Origin: Deltaproteobacteria bacterium
GTDB lineage: Bacteria; Desulfobacterota; Desulfomonilia; UBA1062
DNA: 23,376 nt
Direction of reading: 5' to 3'
NCBI GenBank assembly: GCA_023230665.1
Contig: JALNWY010000028.1
Coordinates: forward strand, 1-23,376
Position 1 is the first letter of the stretch. Each line of letters begins with the position of its first letter. The position numbers and the translations under genes were made by a program. Shown piece after piece: positions 7,340 through 15,035 of this stretch. A model generated the notes under the pieces. The model saw nothing but the letters and a program-made list of their open reading frames with translations. It was not told the origin of the DNA and ran no database searches.

Positions 7340-9316
7340 TCATCTGTCCTTGAATTCGGGCCTCCGTTTTGTCAGAAAGGCGTCAAGGCCTTCCTTGGCA
7401 TCCTGGGAGACAGCGACCCGTCCGAAGTTCTCTGCCTCGATGAGCAGCCCTTCTTCGAAGGATACCTCCAAACCGCTCATGACTGCGCCCATGGCAGCCC
7501 CTACAGCCACCCTGCTTTTGGAAGCAATGGTCCTCGCAAGGGACCTTGCCTCGTCCATCAGCCTGTCGTGAGGCACCACCTGGTTGACCAGGCCCATCTC
7601 AAAGGCCTCACGCGCGCTGTAGTGCGATCCGCTCAGGATCATCTCCAGGCCCTTGGCCTTGCCCACGATCCGCGGCAGCCGCTGGGTGCCGGAAAACCCC
7701 GGGATGAGCCCCAGGGTGATCTCGGGAAGACCGAGCCTGGCCTTGTCGGACGCGATCCTCATGTGGCACGACATGGCCAGCTCCAGGCCTCCTCCGAGGC
7801 AGAAACCGTTGATCACCGCGATGACGGGCTTGTCCGCTTCCTCGATGGTGTTCGTCATGCGGTAGCCCCGGTTGGAGAGTTCGATCCCTTCACTTATGGC
7901 CTTGAAGCGCTTCATCTCTTCGATGTCCGCCCCTGCCACGAATGCCCTGCCCCTTCCGGTGAGGAGAATGACCCTTACTCTAGGGTCTGCAACCGCATGG
8001 AGTACGGCCCTGGTGATATCTTCCTTGGTCTTGCGGCCCAGGGTGTTCATGGGCGGGTTGTCGATGGTCATCACGGCCACGCCGTCAGAGTCCACCTCAT
8101 AGGTGCAGTTATCGAAGGCGCTCTCCCCCTTGAGAAGGTCCCCCAGCAATGCGGGGGCTGTGAAGCGTTCAGGGCCATATTCGCACGAGAGGGAGCACAG
8201 GAGATCGTTCACCGCGTCCCAGCCCACGTCCTCGGCATAGTGCAGAGGCCCCCACGCAGCCTTGGTGGGAAAGTTGGTGCCGTAGACCATCCCGGTGTCG
8301 ATGTCGTGGGCCGAGGCCAGGCCGTCGGAGAGAATCCACAGGGCCTCCCTGATCTGCACGGCCATGAGCCTGTCTGGCGAAAAGGCGAGGTCGCTCTGCG
8401 GGTTGTCTTTCTTCCAGTTGTCGAGAAACCGCTCCACTTCCTTTGACGGGATTTCCCCGCCCGATGAATAGTCATAGAAGCCCTTGCCGGCCTTCTGCCC
8501 GATCATCTTCTTGTCCACGAGATGCTTGAGCAGCTCCGGGATGGGAGTTCGTGCCGGGTAGGCCTCCTCGAGGGTCTTGGAGGCGTGCAGGCCCACGTCG
8601 AGCCCGACCAGGTCCCACAGGGAAAAGGGGCCCATGGGCATACCCAAATCCGCCATGGCATCGTCGATCTTTTCCATGGTGCCTTCGCCCTCCATGAGGG
8701 CCAGCACCGCCTCATTCATGTACGGGATGAGTATCCGGTTCACCGCGAATCCGGGGCCGTTCTTCACCTTGATGGGCACCTTTCCGATGACCTGGGAGAA
8801 CTCCATCATGGTGCCCACGGTCTCCCGTGAGGTGTTCTCGTCGTAGATGACCTCCACGAGCTTCATCACGTGGGCCGGGTTGAAAAAGTGCAACCCTACG
8901 AAACGTGATTTGTCCTTGATCTTGGCCGAAATATCGGAGAGCGAGAGCGTGGAGGTGTTCGATGCAAGGATGGTGCGCCCGGGACAGATCTTCTCCAACT
9001 CGGTGAACACACCCTGCTTGATCTTCATGATCTCCGGGACCGCCTCGATGACGAGGTCAACGTCTCCCATGAACTTCTTGTCATAGTCGACCGATCCACA
9101 GAGGAGGCCCTGCATCTCATCGGCCTTTTTCGGATCGAGCTTTCCCTTTTTCACCTGCTTGTCATAGATGTTCCGGGACTGTTCCAAGGCCTTGTCGATA
9201 AACTTCTGCTCGATGTCTTTGATAAAACATTCGATACCGGCGCTCGAGAGGAGGTGCGCAATGCTTCCTCCCATAGCTCCGCCGCCGATGACGGCGGCCT
9301 TTTTTATTTGCATCAT
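7340..9316 (-). CDS. Bifunctional 3-hydroxyacyl-CoA dehydrogenase / enoyl-CoA hydratase
   Basis: It catalyses hydration of trans-2-enoyl-CoA and NAD-dependent oxidation of the 3-hydroxyacyl-CoA. I place the start at the ATG at 9316 (658 residues), because AAGGAGG lies six bases before it and would fall inside the coding region if the ATG at 9337 were used. The dehydrogenase comes first: Rossmann motif GGGAMGGS at 11-18, catalytic His143 in GLHFFNP, then NGPGFAVNR near 186-194. The crotonase domain follows from about 405, with both catalytic glutamates (E512 in LGGGLELAMSC, E532 in LGLPEITLG). This order is the reverse of FadB/FadJ and matches archaeal crotonyl-CoA hydratase/3-hydroxybutyryl-CoA dehydrogenases and Bacillus FadN. 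No thiolase or acyl-CoA dehydrogenase gene is nearby. Confidence 0.95.
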   Translation of the reverse strand: MMQIKKAAVIGGGAMGGSIAHLLSSAGIECFIKDIEQKFIDKALEQSRNIYDKQVKKGKLDPKKADEMQGLLCGSVDYDKKFMGDVDLVIEAVPEIMKIKQGVFTELEKICPGRTILASNTSTLSLSDISAKIKDKSRFVGLHFFNPAHVMKLVEVIYDENTSRETVGTMMEFSQVIGKVPIKVKNGPGFAVNRILIPYMNEAVLALMEGEGTMEKIDDAMADLGMPMGPFSLWDLVGLDVGLHASKTLEEAYPARTPIPELLKHLVDKKMIGQKAGKGFYDYSSGGEIPSKEVERFLDNWKKDNPQSDLAFSPDRLMAVQIREALWILSDGLASAHDIDTGMVYGTNFPTKAAWGPLHYAEDVGWDAVNDLLCSLSCEYGPERFTAPALLGDLLKGESAFDNCTYEVDSDGVAVMTIDNPPMNTLGRKTKEDITRAVLHAVADPRVRVILLTGRGRAFVAGADIEEMKRFKAISEGIELSNRGYRMTNTIEEADKPVIAVINGFCLGGGLELAMSCHMRIASDKARLGLPEITLGLIPGFSGTQRLPRIVGKAKGLEMILSGSHYSAREAFEMGLVNQVVPHDRLMDEARSLARTIASKSRVAVGAAMGAVMSGLEVSFEEGLLIEAENFGRVAVSQDAKEGLDAFLTKRRPEFKDR

Positions 9317-9349
9317 GATCAACCTCCTTGGTTTCAAGGCGTTCGTTCG

Positions 9350-9934
9350 CTACTGCTTCACCAGCCCATTCAGGTAAGAGTTGCCGACCATGATGGCAAC
9401 CTCATGCACATCAAACCGTTTTCTCCTGGCAGTAACAAGGTATGTTGAAAGCTCATCGAGAGATCCGAAGATCATTCTCGCACATATGTCGGGCTTGATA
9501 TCAGACTTGAAAATCCCCTGCTCCTGACCCTGGGCCACAATATCCGCGATGATGTTCAGATAGGCGAGAAAATGCTTGTTCTTGTATTCCCTCATGAATT
9601 TGTTCGACTGCCTGAGCTCCACCTGGATGACCTCGGCAAGGGCCCTGTCGGACTCCACCATGCTCAGGTGATTGTCGCAGAACACGATGATCTTTTCCCT
9701 GGGATCTTCGATATGTTCGATCTTTGATTTTACGGTTATGATAATCCTGTTGAGCTCTTCCTCAAACAGGGAGATAAGGATGTCGTCTTTGTTCTTGAAA
9801 TATAAATAAATCGTGCCGTCAGCGACATGAGCCTCGCGTGCGATTTCTGATACCTTGGAGTTGTAGAACCCCTCCATTGCAAAGACATGCTTTGCAGCAT
9901 TCAGTATCATCCGGTATTTCTCTTCGCCTCTCAT
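9350..9934 (-). CDS. TetR-family regulator resembling Gram-positive FadR (YsiA)
   Basis: A 194-residue DNA-binding regulator. The ATG at 9934 is preferred over the in-frame TTG at 9958, since AAGGAAGG ends six bases before the ATG. The helix-turn-helix is near residues 27-48, with ADGTIYLYFKNKDDIL, the strongest TetR hallmark, and the C-terminal half contains LRQSN and a MIFGSLDE segment. These closely recall B. subtilis FadR, which releases DNA when it binds long-chain acyl-CoA. It lies 33 bases upstream of the hydratase/dehydrogenase gene and downstream of acs, so it is probably cotranscribed and self-regulating. Ligand and site are inference; a candidate box is at 12088-12101. Confidence 0.9.
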   Translation of the reverse strand: MRGEEKYRMILNAAKHVFAMEGFYNSKVSEIAREAHVADGTIYLYFKNKDDILISLFEEELNRIIITVKSKIEHIEDPREKIIVFCDNHLSMVESDRALAEVIQVELRQSNKFMREYKNKHFLAYLNIIADIVAQGQEQGIFKSDIKPDICARMIFGSLDELSTYLVTARRKRFDVHEVAIMVGNSYLNGLVKQ

Positions 9935-10004
9935 TTGTTTCCTTCCTTGACTGTTCAATAATTTCCTTTCATCCGCTACCTGTTTTCAATTTCACATCAC
10001 AAGG

Positions 10005-10028
10005 GAGGCCCGGGTCTGTCCGGGCCTC
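10005..10028 (-). terminator. GC hairpin between acs and the tetR gene
   Basis: GAGGCCCGG (10005-10013) and CCGGGCCTC (10020-10028) form a perfect 9-bp stem with loop GTCTGT, 18 bases past the acs stop. The only T-run, GCGTTTTT, follows on the plus strand, where no gene leads into it. In the acs direction the stem is followed by CCTTGTGATG. It is therefore more likely a partial attenuator or mRNA-stabilising stem than a full terminator. Confidence 0.4.
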
Positions 10029-10046
10029 GCGTTTTTCAAAAGTTGC

Positions 10047-12011
10047 CTAACCAATTTTCTTTCTATTCGTTACAAGCTCATCCACAACCGACGGGTCTGC
10101 CAACGTCGAGGTGTCGCCGAAATCGGAGAAGTCTCTGGCAGCGACCTTCTTCAGAACGCGGCGCATGATCTTGCCCGAACGGGTCTTGGGCAGCGCGTCG
10201 GCCCACTGGATGATATCGGGAGTCGCGATGGGGCCGATCTCCTTTCTCACGTGAGTGATGAGCGCCTTGCGAAGTTCCTCGGTCTTCTCCACGCCGGTGT
10301 TCAGGGTGACGTATGCAAAGATGCCCTGGCCCTTGATGTCGTGCGGGAAGCCCACGACTGCCGCCTCGGCCACATCGGCGTGGGAGACGAGTGCGCTCTC
10401 CACCTCTGCGGTGCCCATGCGGTGGCCGGATACGTTGATGACGTCGTCGACCCTGCCGGTGATCTTGTAGTAGCCGAGATCGTCGCGCTCAGCGCCGTCA
10501 CCGGTGAAGTACGTGCCGGGGAACTGTACGAAGTAGGTCTCCTTGAACCGGGCCGGATCGCCCCAGACGCCCCTCATGATTCCGGGCCACGGGCTCTTTA
10601 TGCAGAGGTTGCCTCTCCCGACGCCCTGAATCTCCTTGCCGTCGTCATCCACCAGGCAGGGCTCCACGCCGAAGAACGGAACCGTGGCCTTTGCCGGTTT
10701 GATGTCGATCGAACCGGGAAGCGGGGTGATGAGGATGCCGCCCGTCTCGGTCTGCCACCAGGTGTCGACGATGGTGCACTCGCCGCGGCCGATGAGATCA
10801 TAGTACCATCTCCATGCCTCGGGGTTCAGCGGTTCGCCCACGGAGCCCAGTATCCGGATGGAGGAAATGTCGTGCTGCTTGACCCAGGAATCGCCCTCTT
10901 TGGCAATGGCGCGAATAGCGGTGGGTGCGGTGTAGAAGATGTCAACGCCGTACTTCTCGACAACGGCCCAGAAACGGCCATAATCCGGATAGCTCGGCAC
11001 GCCTTCGAACATGATGCTGGTGTTGCCGTTGGCAAGCGGTCCGTAGACGATGTAGCTGTGGCCGGTGACCCACCCGATGTCTGCGGTGCACCAGAACATG
11101 TCTTCGGGATGACAGTCGAATACGAGCTGCTGGGTCATGGCAGCATAGAGCAGGTAGCCGCCGGTGGTGTGCATCACACCCTTGGGTTTGCCGGTGGAGC
11201 CGGAGGTGTAGAGGATGAAGAGCGGATCTTCGGCATCCATCTGCTCGGGCTCGCAGTACACCGGAGCCTTGGCCATGAGCTCTTCGTACCAGAGGTCCCT
11301 TCCCTCTTTCCAGTTCACCTTGGTGCCGGTTCTCTTGATCACGACCTGTTTTTCAATGCTTGGCGTCTCCTCGAGAGCCTTGTCCGCATTGTCTTTCTGG
11401 GGAACTGCCTTTGCTCCCCGGTAGGTGCCGTCGCAGGTGATGATGACCTTTGCGCCGCAGTCGTTCACCCTGTCCCTGAGGGCCTCTGCCGAGAAGCCGC
11501 CGAACACGATGGAATGAATCGCGCCGACCCTGGTGCAGGCCAGCATGGTGATGGCCAGCTCGGGAATCATGGGCGGGTAGATGGAAACCCGGTCGCCCTT
11601 CTTCACGCCCAGGCTCTTGAGCACGTTGGCGGCCTTGTTGACCTCACGATAGAGATCCTGATAGCTGAACGTCTTGTTCTCGGACGGGTCGTTGCCCTCC
11701 CAGATGATGGCCGCCTTGGTCTTCTTACCGTTCTTGATGTGACGGTCGAGACAGTTGTAGCTCACGTTGAGCTTGCCGCCTTCGAAGAACTTGACATAGA
11801 TGTTGTCCTTGAAGGAGTAGTCCATCACCTTGTCCCATTTCTTGAACCAGTCAAGCCTTTGGGCCTCTCTGGCCCAGAAAGCCTCGGGATTCTCGATGGA
11901 TTCCCGGTACATCTTCTCGTACTCGGCCTTGCTCTTGATAAAAGATTTCTCCCTTACCTTTGGAGGAACAGGAAATAACTGTTCTCCAAAATCCTTGGTA
12001 TCCTCAGCCAT
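10047..12011 (-). CDS. acs: Acetyl-CoA synthetase, AMP-forming
   Basis: Acs (654 residues, full length) interconverts acetate, CoA and ATP with acetyl-CoA, AMP and pyrophosphate. The P-loop YTSGSTGKPKG is at 268-278, TWWQTETGG at 417-425, the hinge and A8 region GRVDDVINVSGHR at 519-531, and the catalytic, acetylation-prone lysine K614 in PKTRSGKIMRR. WWQTE is typical of enzymes selective for acetate. AAGGAGG lies six bases before the ATG. It heads the beta-oxidation locus. In Syntrophus, AMP-forming Acs has been shown to run backwards and make ATP from acetyl-CoA, so that direction is possible here, but the sequence cannot decide it. Confidence 0.96.
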   Translation of the reverse strand: MAEDTKDFGEQLFPVPPKVREKSFIKSKAEYEKMYRESIENPEAFWAREAQRLDWFKKWDKVMDYSFKDNIYVKFFEGGKLNVSYNCLDRHIKNGKKTKAAIIWEGNDPSENKTFSYQDLYREVNKAANVLKSLGVKKGDRVSIYPPMIPELAITMLACTRVGAIHSIVFGGFSAEALRDRVNDCGAKVIITCDGTYRGAKAVPQKDNADKALEETPSIEKQVVIKRTGTKVNWKEGRDLWYEELMAKAPVYCEPEQMDAEDPLFILYTSGSTGKPKGVMHTTGGYLLYAAMTQQLVFDCHPEDMFWCTADIGWVTGHSYIVYGPLANGNTSIMFEGVPSYPDYGRFWAVVEKYGVDIFYTAPTAIRAIAKEGDSWVKQHDISSIRILGSVGEPLNPEAWRWYYDLIGRGECTIVDTWWQTETGGILITPLPGSIDIKPAKATVPFFGVEPCLVDDDGKEIQGVGRGNLCIKSPWPGIMRGVWGDPARFKETYFVQFPGTYFTGDGAERDDLGYYKITGRVDDVINVSGHRMGTAEVESALVSHADVAEAAVVGFPHDIKGQGIFAYVTLNTGVEKTEELRKALITHVRKEIGPIATPDIIQWADALPKTRSGKIMRRVLKKVAARDFSDFGDTSTLADPSVVDELVTNRKKIG

Positions 12012-12051
12012 GTAACGCCTCCTTAAGAGATAATTTGCTTTGCATCAGCAC

Positions 12052-12080
12052 TATATAACTAAAGATGCCGGCAAGGTCAA
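12052..12080 (-). promoter_or_regulatory. Sigma70-type promoter of the acs-led operon
   Basis: Read on the minus strand, TTGACC (12075-12080) and TATATA (12052-12057) are exactly 17 bases apart. Transcription would start near 12045 and give a leader of about 33 bases before the acs ATG. An A/T-rich stretch and the palindrome at 12088-12101 lie directly upstream. It is the best promoter match found ahead of the six minus-strand genes. Confidence 0.6.
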
Positions 12081-12087
12081 GGAAAAA

Positions 12088-12101
12088 TGAATGATCATTC
12101 A
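12088..12101. promoter_or_regulatory. Perfect palindrome TGAATGATCATTCA, candidate FadR-type operator
   Basis: The 14 bases read the same on both strands. The half-sites TGAATGA and TCATTCA are those of the B. subtilis FadR box, but here they abut with no spacer. The site is centred about 50 bases upstream of the predicted acs start and seven bases from its -35 box, in the divergent gap shared with the exported-protein gene. The fadR-like tetR gene two kilobases downstream is the obvious candidate to bind it. Confidence 0.6.
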
Positions 12102-12133
12102 GAAACGTCCGGCCGGTGTCTCCTACGTTTCGC

Positions 12134-12161
12134 TTGTCCCTGGGTAAAACTGTGATATAAT
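12134..12161 (+). promoter_or_regulatory. Sigma70-type promoter of the exported-protein gene
   Basis: TTGTCC (12134-12139) and a consensus TATAAT (12156-12161) are 16 bases apart. Transcription would begin near 12168. The upstream ATG at 12160 lies within this -10 box, which rules it out as the start of the downstream gene. Confidence 0.65.
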
Positions 12162-12195
12162 GTTTTCATCTGAAATTGTCAGTCGGGGAGTCAGC

Positions 12196-13443
12196 ATGAA
12201 GAGACCATTTATATGTCTGTTTTTACTTTCTTTATTAATCGCTTCCAGCCCGTCCCGCGCCATCGAGGTGGTGGTCGAAATGACGGGTCCCGAGGATTTC
12301 GTGCAGCTCAAAGACGGCATCCGGAAGACGATCACGGCCCGGTGTCTCGCCGCGGATGCTTCCCCCGGAGACGAGGCAGCCCTCAGGGTTTCCCTCATGC
12401 AGTTGGGGGAGACTATATCCTTTGACGCAGTGCTCGATTCACAGCGGCCCAAGGCCTTTCACCGCGACGTCGGCTCAAGGGGCGAGCTGTCCGGGGTGAT
12501 CGACCTGATGATCGAGGAACTCCTCGTCGGCAAGACGCGGCCGACCGCTGTCCCCTCCCCTGCACCGGAAGAGAAACCCCTGGTCGAGGTCGCGGCCCCG
12601 CCGCCGATCGAATCCGGGATCGAGCTCCCCTTTATCGCCACCTCCCTGGCCGTGCTCGAAGGCACTGTCTTTGTCAGTGACGGCAAAACCCTCTACCGCA
12701 TGGAGGGAGATCGCGCCGTACCCTGCTGGAATACCCCCGGCAGCGCCAGAATATACCGGATCTATACCTACCGGGACTCCCTGCTCGCCCTCACCAACCG
12801 CCGGGAATCGTTCCACACCTACCGGATCAGGGGCTCAGAGACCGTGCAGAACTGGGAACGCTGCGTGATTCCCCTGGGCGACACCCTTGTCATGTCTCGG
12901 CTCATGACAGACCTCATGCTTTCGGACGGGGTCAACTCCTGGGAAAATCCCGTGACCAACACGGGCGAGGCCTATGAATTCCCCCAGGGGTTCGACTTCG
13001 TCTCCGCGCAGGTCGCAGATGTGGTTCCCTCGCAGAGCGGGCTTGAGACGATCGCATTCGACAGGCTCGGCCGCGTCACCCTGCTCAACGGGAAAAATCC
13101 CTTGTGGACCTCTGAAGCCAAGCTGGCGACTCTGCCGCTATACTTCAAAAACAAGGTGAACGGGCCCGATGCCCGGTATTATCTGATGCCGAGGATACTT
13201 CCCTATGAAAACGGTGTCATCACCATAGCCAACGAGCAGGGACCCTGGAAGTTCCTGGGAAATGTCAAATACTACAGCTCTTCGCGGATTCTGATGCTCG
13301 ATCCCGGTAAATCAGGAGATAACGAGAGGGACCTGGTGACCATCAGAAACCACTACTGCGCGGACATCGCCCTTGACGAGGGCGGTCTCATCGTGCTGGT
13401 CGTGAAAAAATCCACAAGCCTGATGCAGCGTATCGACCTGTAA
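12196..13443 (+). CDS. Exported protein of unknown function, propeller-like C-terminal region
   Basis: The start at 12196 gives 415 residues and is supported by GGGGAG five bases upstream and by a promoter whose -10 box covers the earlier ATG. Residues 1-22 are a clear Sec signal peptide (MKRPF, hydrophobic LFLLSLLIA, then SRA). Residues about 23-112 form a small alpha/beta domain, 113-143 a Pro/Ala/Glu-rich linker, and 148-415 repeated beta-strand patterns such as TVFVSDGKTLYRME, suggesting a beta-propeller or FG-GAP-like fold. The protein is likely periplasmic. I recognise no catalytic motif or named family. It is divergent from acs and convergent with the small protein at 13447. Confidence 0.75.
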   Translation: MKRPFICLFLLSLLIASSPSRAIEVVVEMTGPEDFVQLKDGIRKTITARCLAADASPGDEAALRVSLMQLGETISFDAVLDSQRPKAFHRDVGSRGELSGVIDLMIEELLVGKTRPTAVPSPAPEEKPLVEVAAPPPIESGIELPFIATSLAVLEGTVFVSDGKTLYRMEGDRAVPCWNTPGSARIYRIYTYRDSLLALTNRRESFHTYRIRGSETVQNWERCVIPLGDTLVMSRLMTDLMLSDGVNSWENPVTNTGEAYEFPQGFDFVSAQVADVVPSQSGLETIAFDRLGRVTLLNGKNPLWTSEAKLATLPLYFKNKVNGPDARYYLMPRILPYENGVITIANEQGPWKFLGNVKYYSSSRILMLDPGKSGDNERDLVTIRNHYCADIALDEGGLIVLVVKKSTSLMQRIDL

Positions 13444-13446
13444 ACC

Positions 13447-13638
13447 CTACAGGGGGAAGAGGCCTTTTTTCTTCTTCTCGGGTTTGGATTCTTTGTCGAG
13501 CTCTTCCTCGAGCTCCTTGTTCTTTACGTTCAGGTCCCTGCTGAAGTCGGGGCAGTGAATGCCTGCGCCCTTTTTGAACTTCTTTTTGCAGTCTTCTCTC
13601 CAGGCACATATCGGGCATAAGCTTCTGTCCATAGTCAT
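13447..13638 (-). CDS. Small CxxC protein with charged tail
   Basis: This 63-residue protein has C8PIC11, C17 and C29 within its first 30 residues, a likely single zinc or metal site, followed by a Lys/Glu-rich tail (from about residue 40) that looks disordered or coiled. The LCPICAWREDC and GIHCPDFSRDL pieces resemble a short unnamed family I associate with deltaproteobacteria. The ribosome binding site is weak. The gene converges on the exported-protein gene with a three-base gap between stops, and no clear terminator separates them. Function unknown. Confidence 0.6.
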   Translation of the reverse strand: MTMDRSLCPICAWREDCKKKFKKGAGIHCPDFSRDLNVKNKELEEELDKESKPEKKKKGLFPL

Positions 13639-13758
13639 GAATCTTTAATAAATCGCCCCCTTCGTGAAGTCAAGGAGAAACGAGAAAAAGCCGGGAATCT
13701 CCACGAATTACCCGCAAAGCCGTGGGACCTGACCCCGTATTGATCCCCGAAGCGATCC

Positions 13759-13780
13759 GTCCCGCCCGGCCGGGCGGGAC
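13759..13780. repeat. Perfect 22-bp GC palindrome downstream of waaA
   Basis: GTCCCGCCCGG at 13759-13769 is followed at once by its exact reverse complement at 13770-13780. It starts 14 bases past the waaA stop. No T-run follows on the waaA strand, so it may be a REP-like element or an mRNA-end stabiliser rather than a terminator. The neighbouring GGGACCTGACCCCG (13723-13736) adds to a repeat-like look. Confidence 0.5.
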
Positions 13781-13793
13781 CTGCCGGCCCTTT

Positions 13794-15035
13794 TCAGGGG
13801 AGGTATTCCAGCAGAACCGCAAGGCACCTTTCGGTCACGCCTTTGTGCTTCTCCAGCAGGCGACAGGCCTCCTGCGCCATGTCGCGATACCTCTGAGGCT
13901 GTGTGAGCGTCTCGATAACGGCATCGGCGAGCTCCTCTGCGCTGCCGACCGGCACCGTATATCCCGCGACCACATCGAGGGCCCAGGTGAAATTATCCAT
14001 GTGGGGCCCGTGAATCGTGGGCACTCCCCAGGCAAGGGGCTCCAGGATATTCTGTCCTCCCAGATCCACCAGAGATCCTCCCACGAACGCCGTGTCCGAG
14101 GCCCCGTAGAGATCGAAAAGCTCTCCCATGGTGTTGACGATCACCAGGTCTGCATCGCTTTTCATCTCGCTCTTCAGGCACCACCGGTAGGCTCCCCGTT
14201 CGGCGAGATCCTTCAGGAGGGAGATCTGTTCGGGATGTCTGGGAGCAAGGATGGAGAAGAGGCCGGGCACACTTGATACAACCTTTGCGAGAGCGGAGAA
14301 TACCATGCCCTCCTCGCCTTCCCTGATGCTCCCCGCGATGAAAACCGGCCGCTGCCCGGCACCGAGACCGGCCCTTACCTCCTGCCGCCGGGCCGGATCG
14401 ACGTCCTGGATGCTGTCGAGCTTCAGGTTCCCCACTGCCCGGACATCCCCTGCCCCCAGGCGGGAAAACCTGCTGCCGTCATTCTCGGATATGGCCAGGA
14501 TATGAATATCATGGAGGATCTCCTCGGCAAGCGGCGAGAACATGGAGTAACGCCGGAACGAACGCCCTGTCATGCGTGCATTGACAATGACCGCGGGTAT
14601 TCCCCTGTCCCTCGACTCGAGGATCATGTTGGGCCAGATCTCGGTCTCCACGATGATGAGCATCCTGGGCGAGAGTGTCGAGAGGTAGCGCCTCATGATC
14701 CACGGTGCATCGAAGGGAAAGGGAAACACCAGATCGAGCTCGGGAATGGACGATGCAACCTGCCTGCCGGTTGCGGTCATGGCGCTCAGGCAGATGATCA
14801 CGTGCGGCTTTTCCCTTCGGAGGGCCTTCACGAGCCCGGTCACTGCCCTGACCTCTCCCACGGATGATGCATGGATCCAGATGAGCGGCAGGTGGGCCGG
14901 GATATCCGGGAGCACGAGGCCGAGCCGGTTGAGGATCGTGCCCCTGAAATTCGGATAGCGTGAGAGAACCGCTCCGGCCGGCCATGCGAGCAGGCCCGTG
15001 AGCACACGATAAACCGCTGTCAGAACGAGTCCCAC
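13794..15035 (-). CDS. waaA: 3-deoxy-D-manno-octulosonic acid (Kdo) transferase
   Basis: WaaA (KdtA), 413 residues, transfers Kdo from CMP-Kdo to lipid A precursor at the inner face of the cytoplasmic membrane. The N-terminal hydrophobic helix (about 5-24) is the membrane anchor. HASSVGE at 55-61 contains the catalytic glutamate E61. The familiar ETEIWPN, GNLKLD and GGSLVDLGGQNILEP motifs follow, the last in the CMP-binding lobe. Translation starts at GTG and overlaps the end of kdsB by 16 bases, so the two are coupled. AAAGGA lies ten bases before the start. Its presence shows an LPS-bearing outer membrane. Confidence 0.94.
   Translation of the reverse strand: MGLVLTAVYRVLTGLLAWPAGAVLSRYPNFRGTILNRLGLVLPDIPAHLPLIWIHASSVGEVRAVTGLVKALRREKPHVIICLSAMTATGRQVASSIPELDLVFPFPFDAPWIMRRYLSTLSPRMLIIVETEIWPNMILESRDRGIPAVIVNARMTGRSFRRYSMFSPLAEEILHDIHILAISENDGSRFSRLGAGDVRAVGNLKLDSIQDVDPARRQEVRAGLGAGQRPVFIAGSIREGEEGMVFSALAKVVSSVPGLFSILAPRHPEQISLLKDLAERGAYRWCLKSEMKSDADLVIVNTMGELFDLYGASDTAFVGGSLVDLGGQNILEPLAWGVPTIHGPHMDNFTWALDVVAGYTVPVGSAEELADAVIETLTQPQRYRDMAQEACRLLEKHKGVTERCLAVLLEYLP

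Noticed and set aside
10029..10035. T-run GCGTTTTT suggesting a plus-strand terminator
   Set aside because: No plus-strand transcript is expected here. The hairpin was kept only as a possible minus-strand element of low confidence.
10251..11978. A 575-codon open frame antisense to acs
   Set aside because: It lies wholly opposite a full-length Acs with every motif. Its composition (His, Gly, Val, Ala, Leu) is typical of the antisense of a GC-rich gene, and it has no ribosome binding site.
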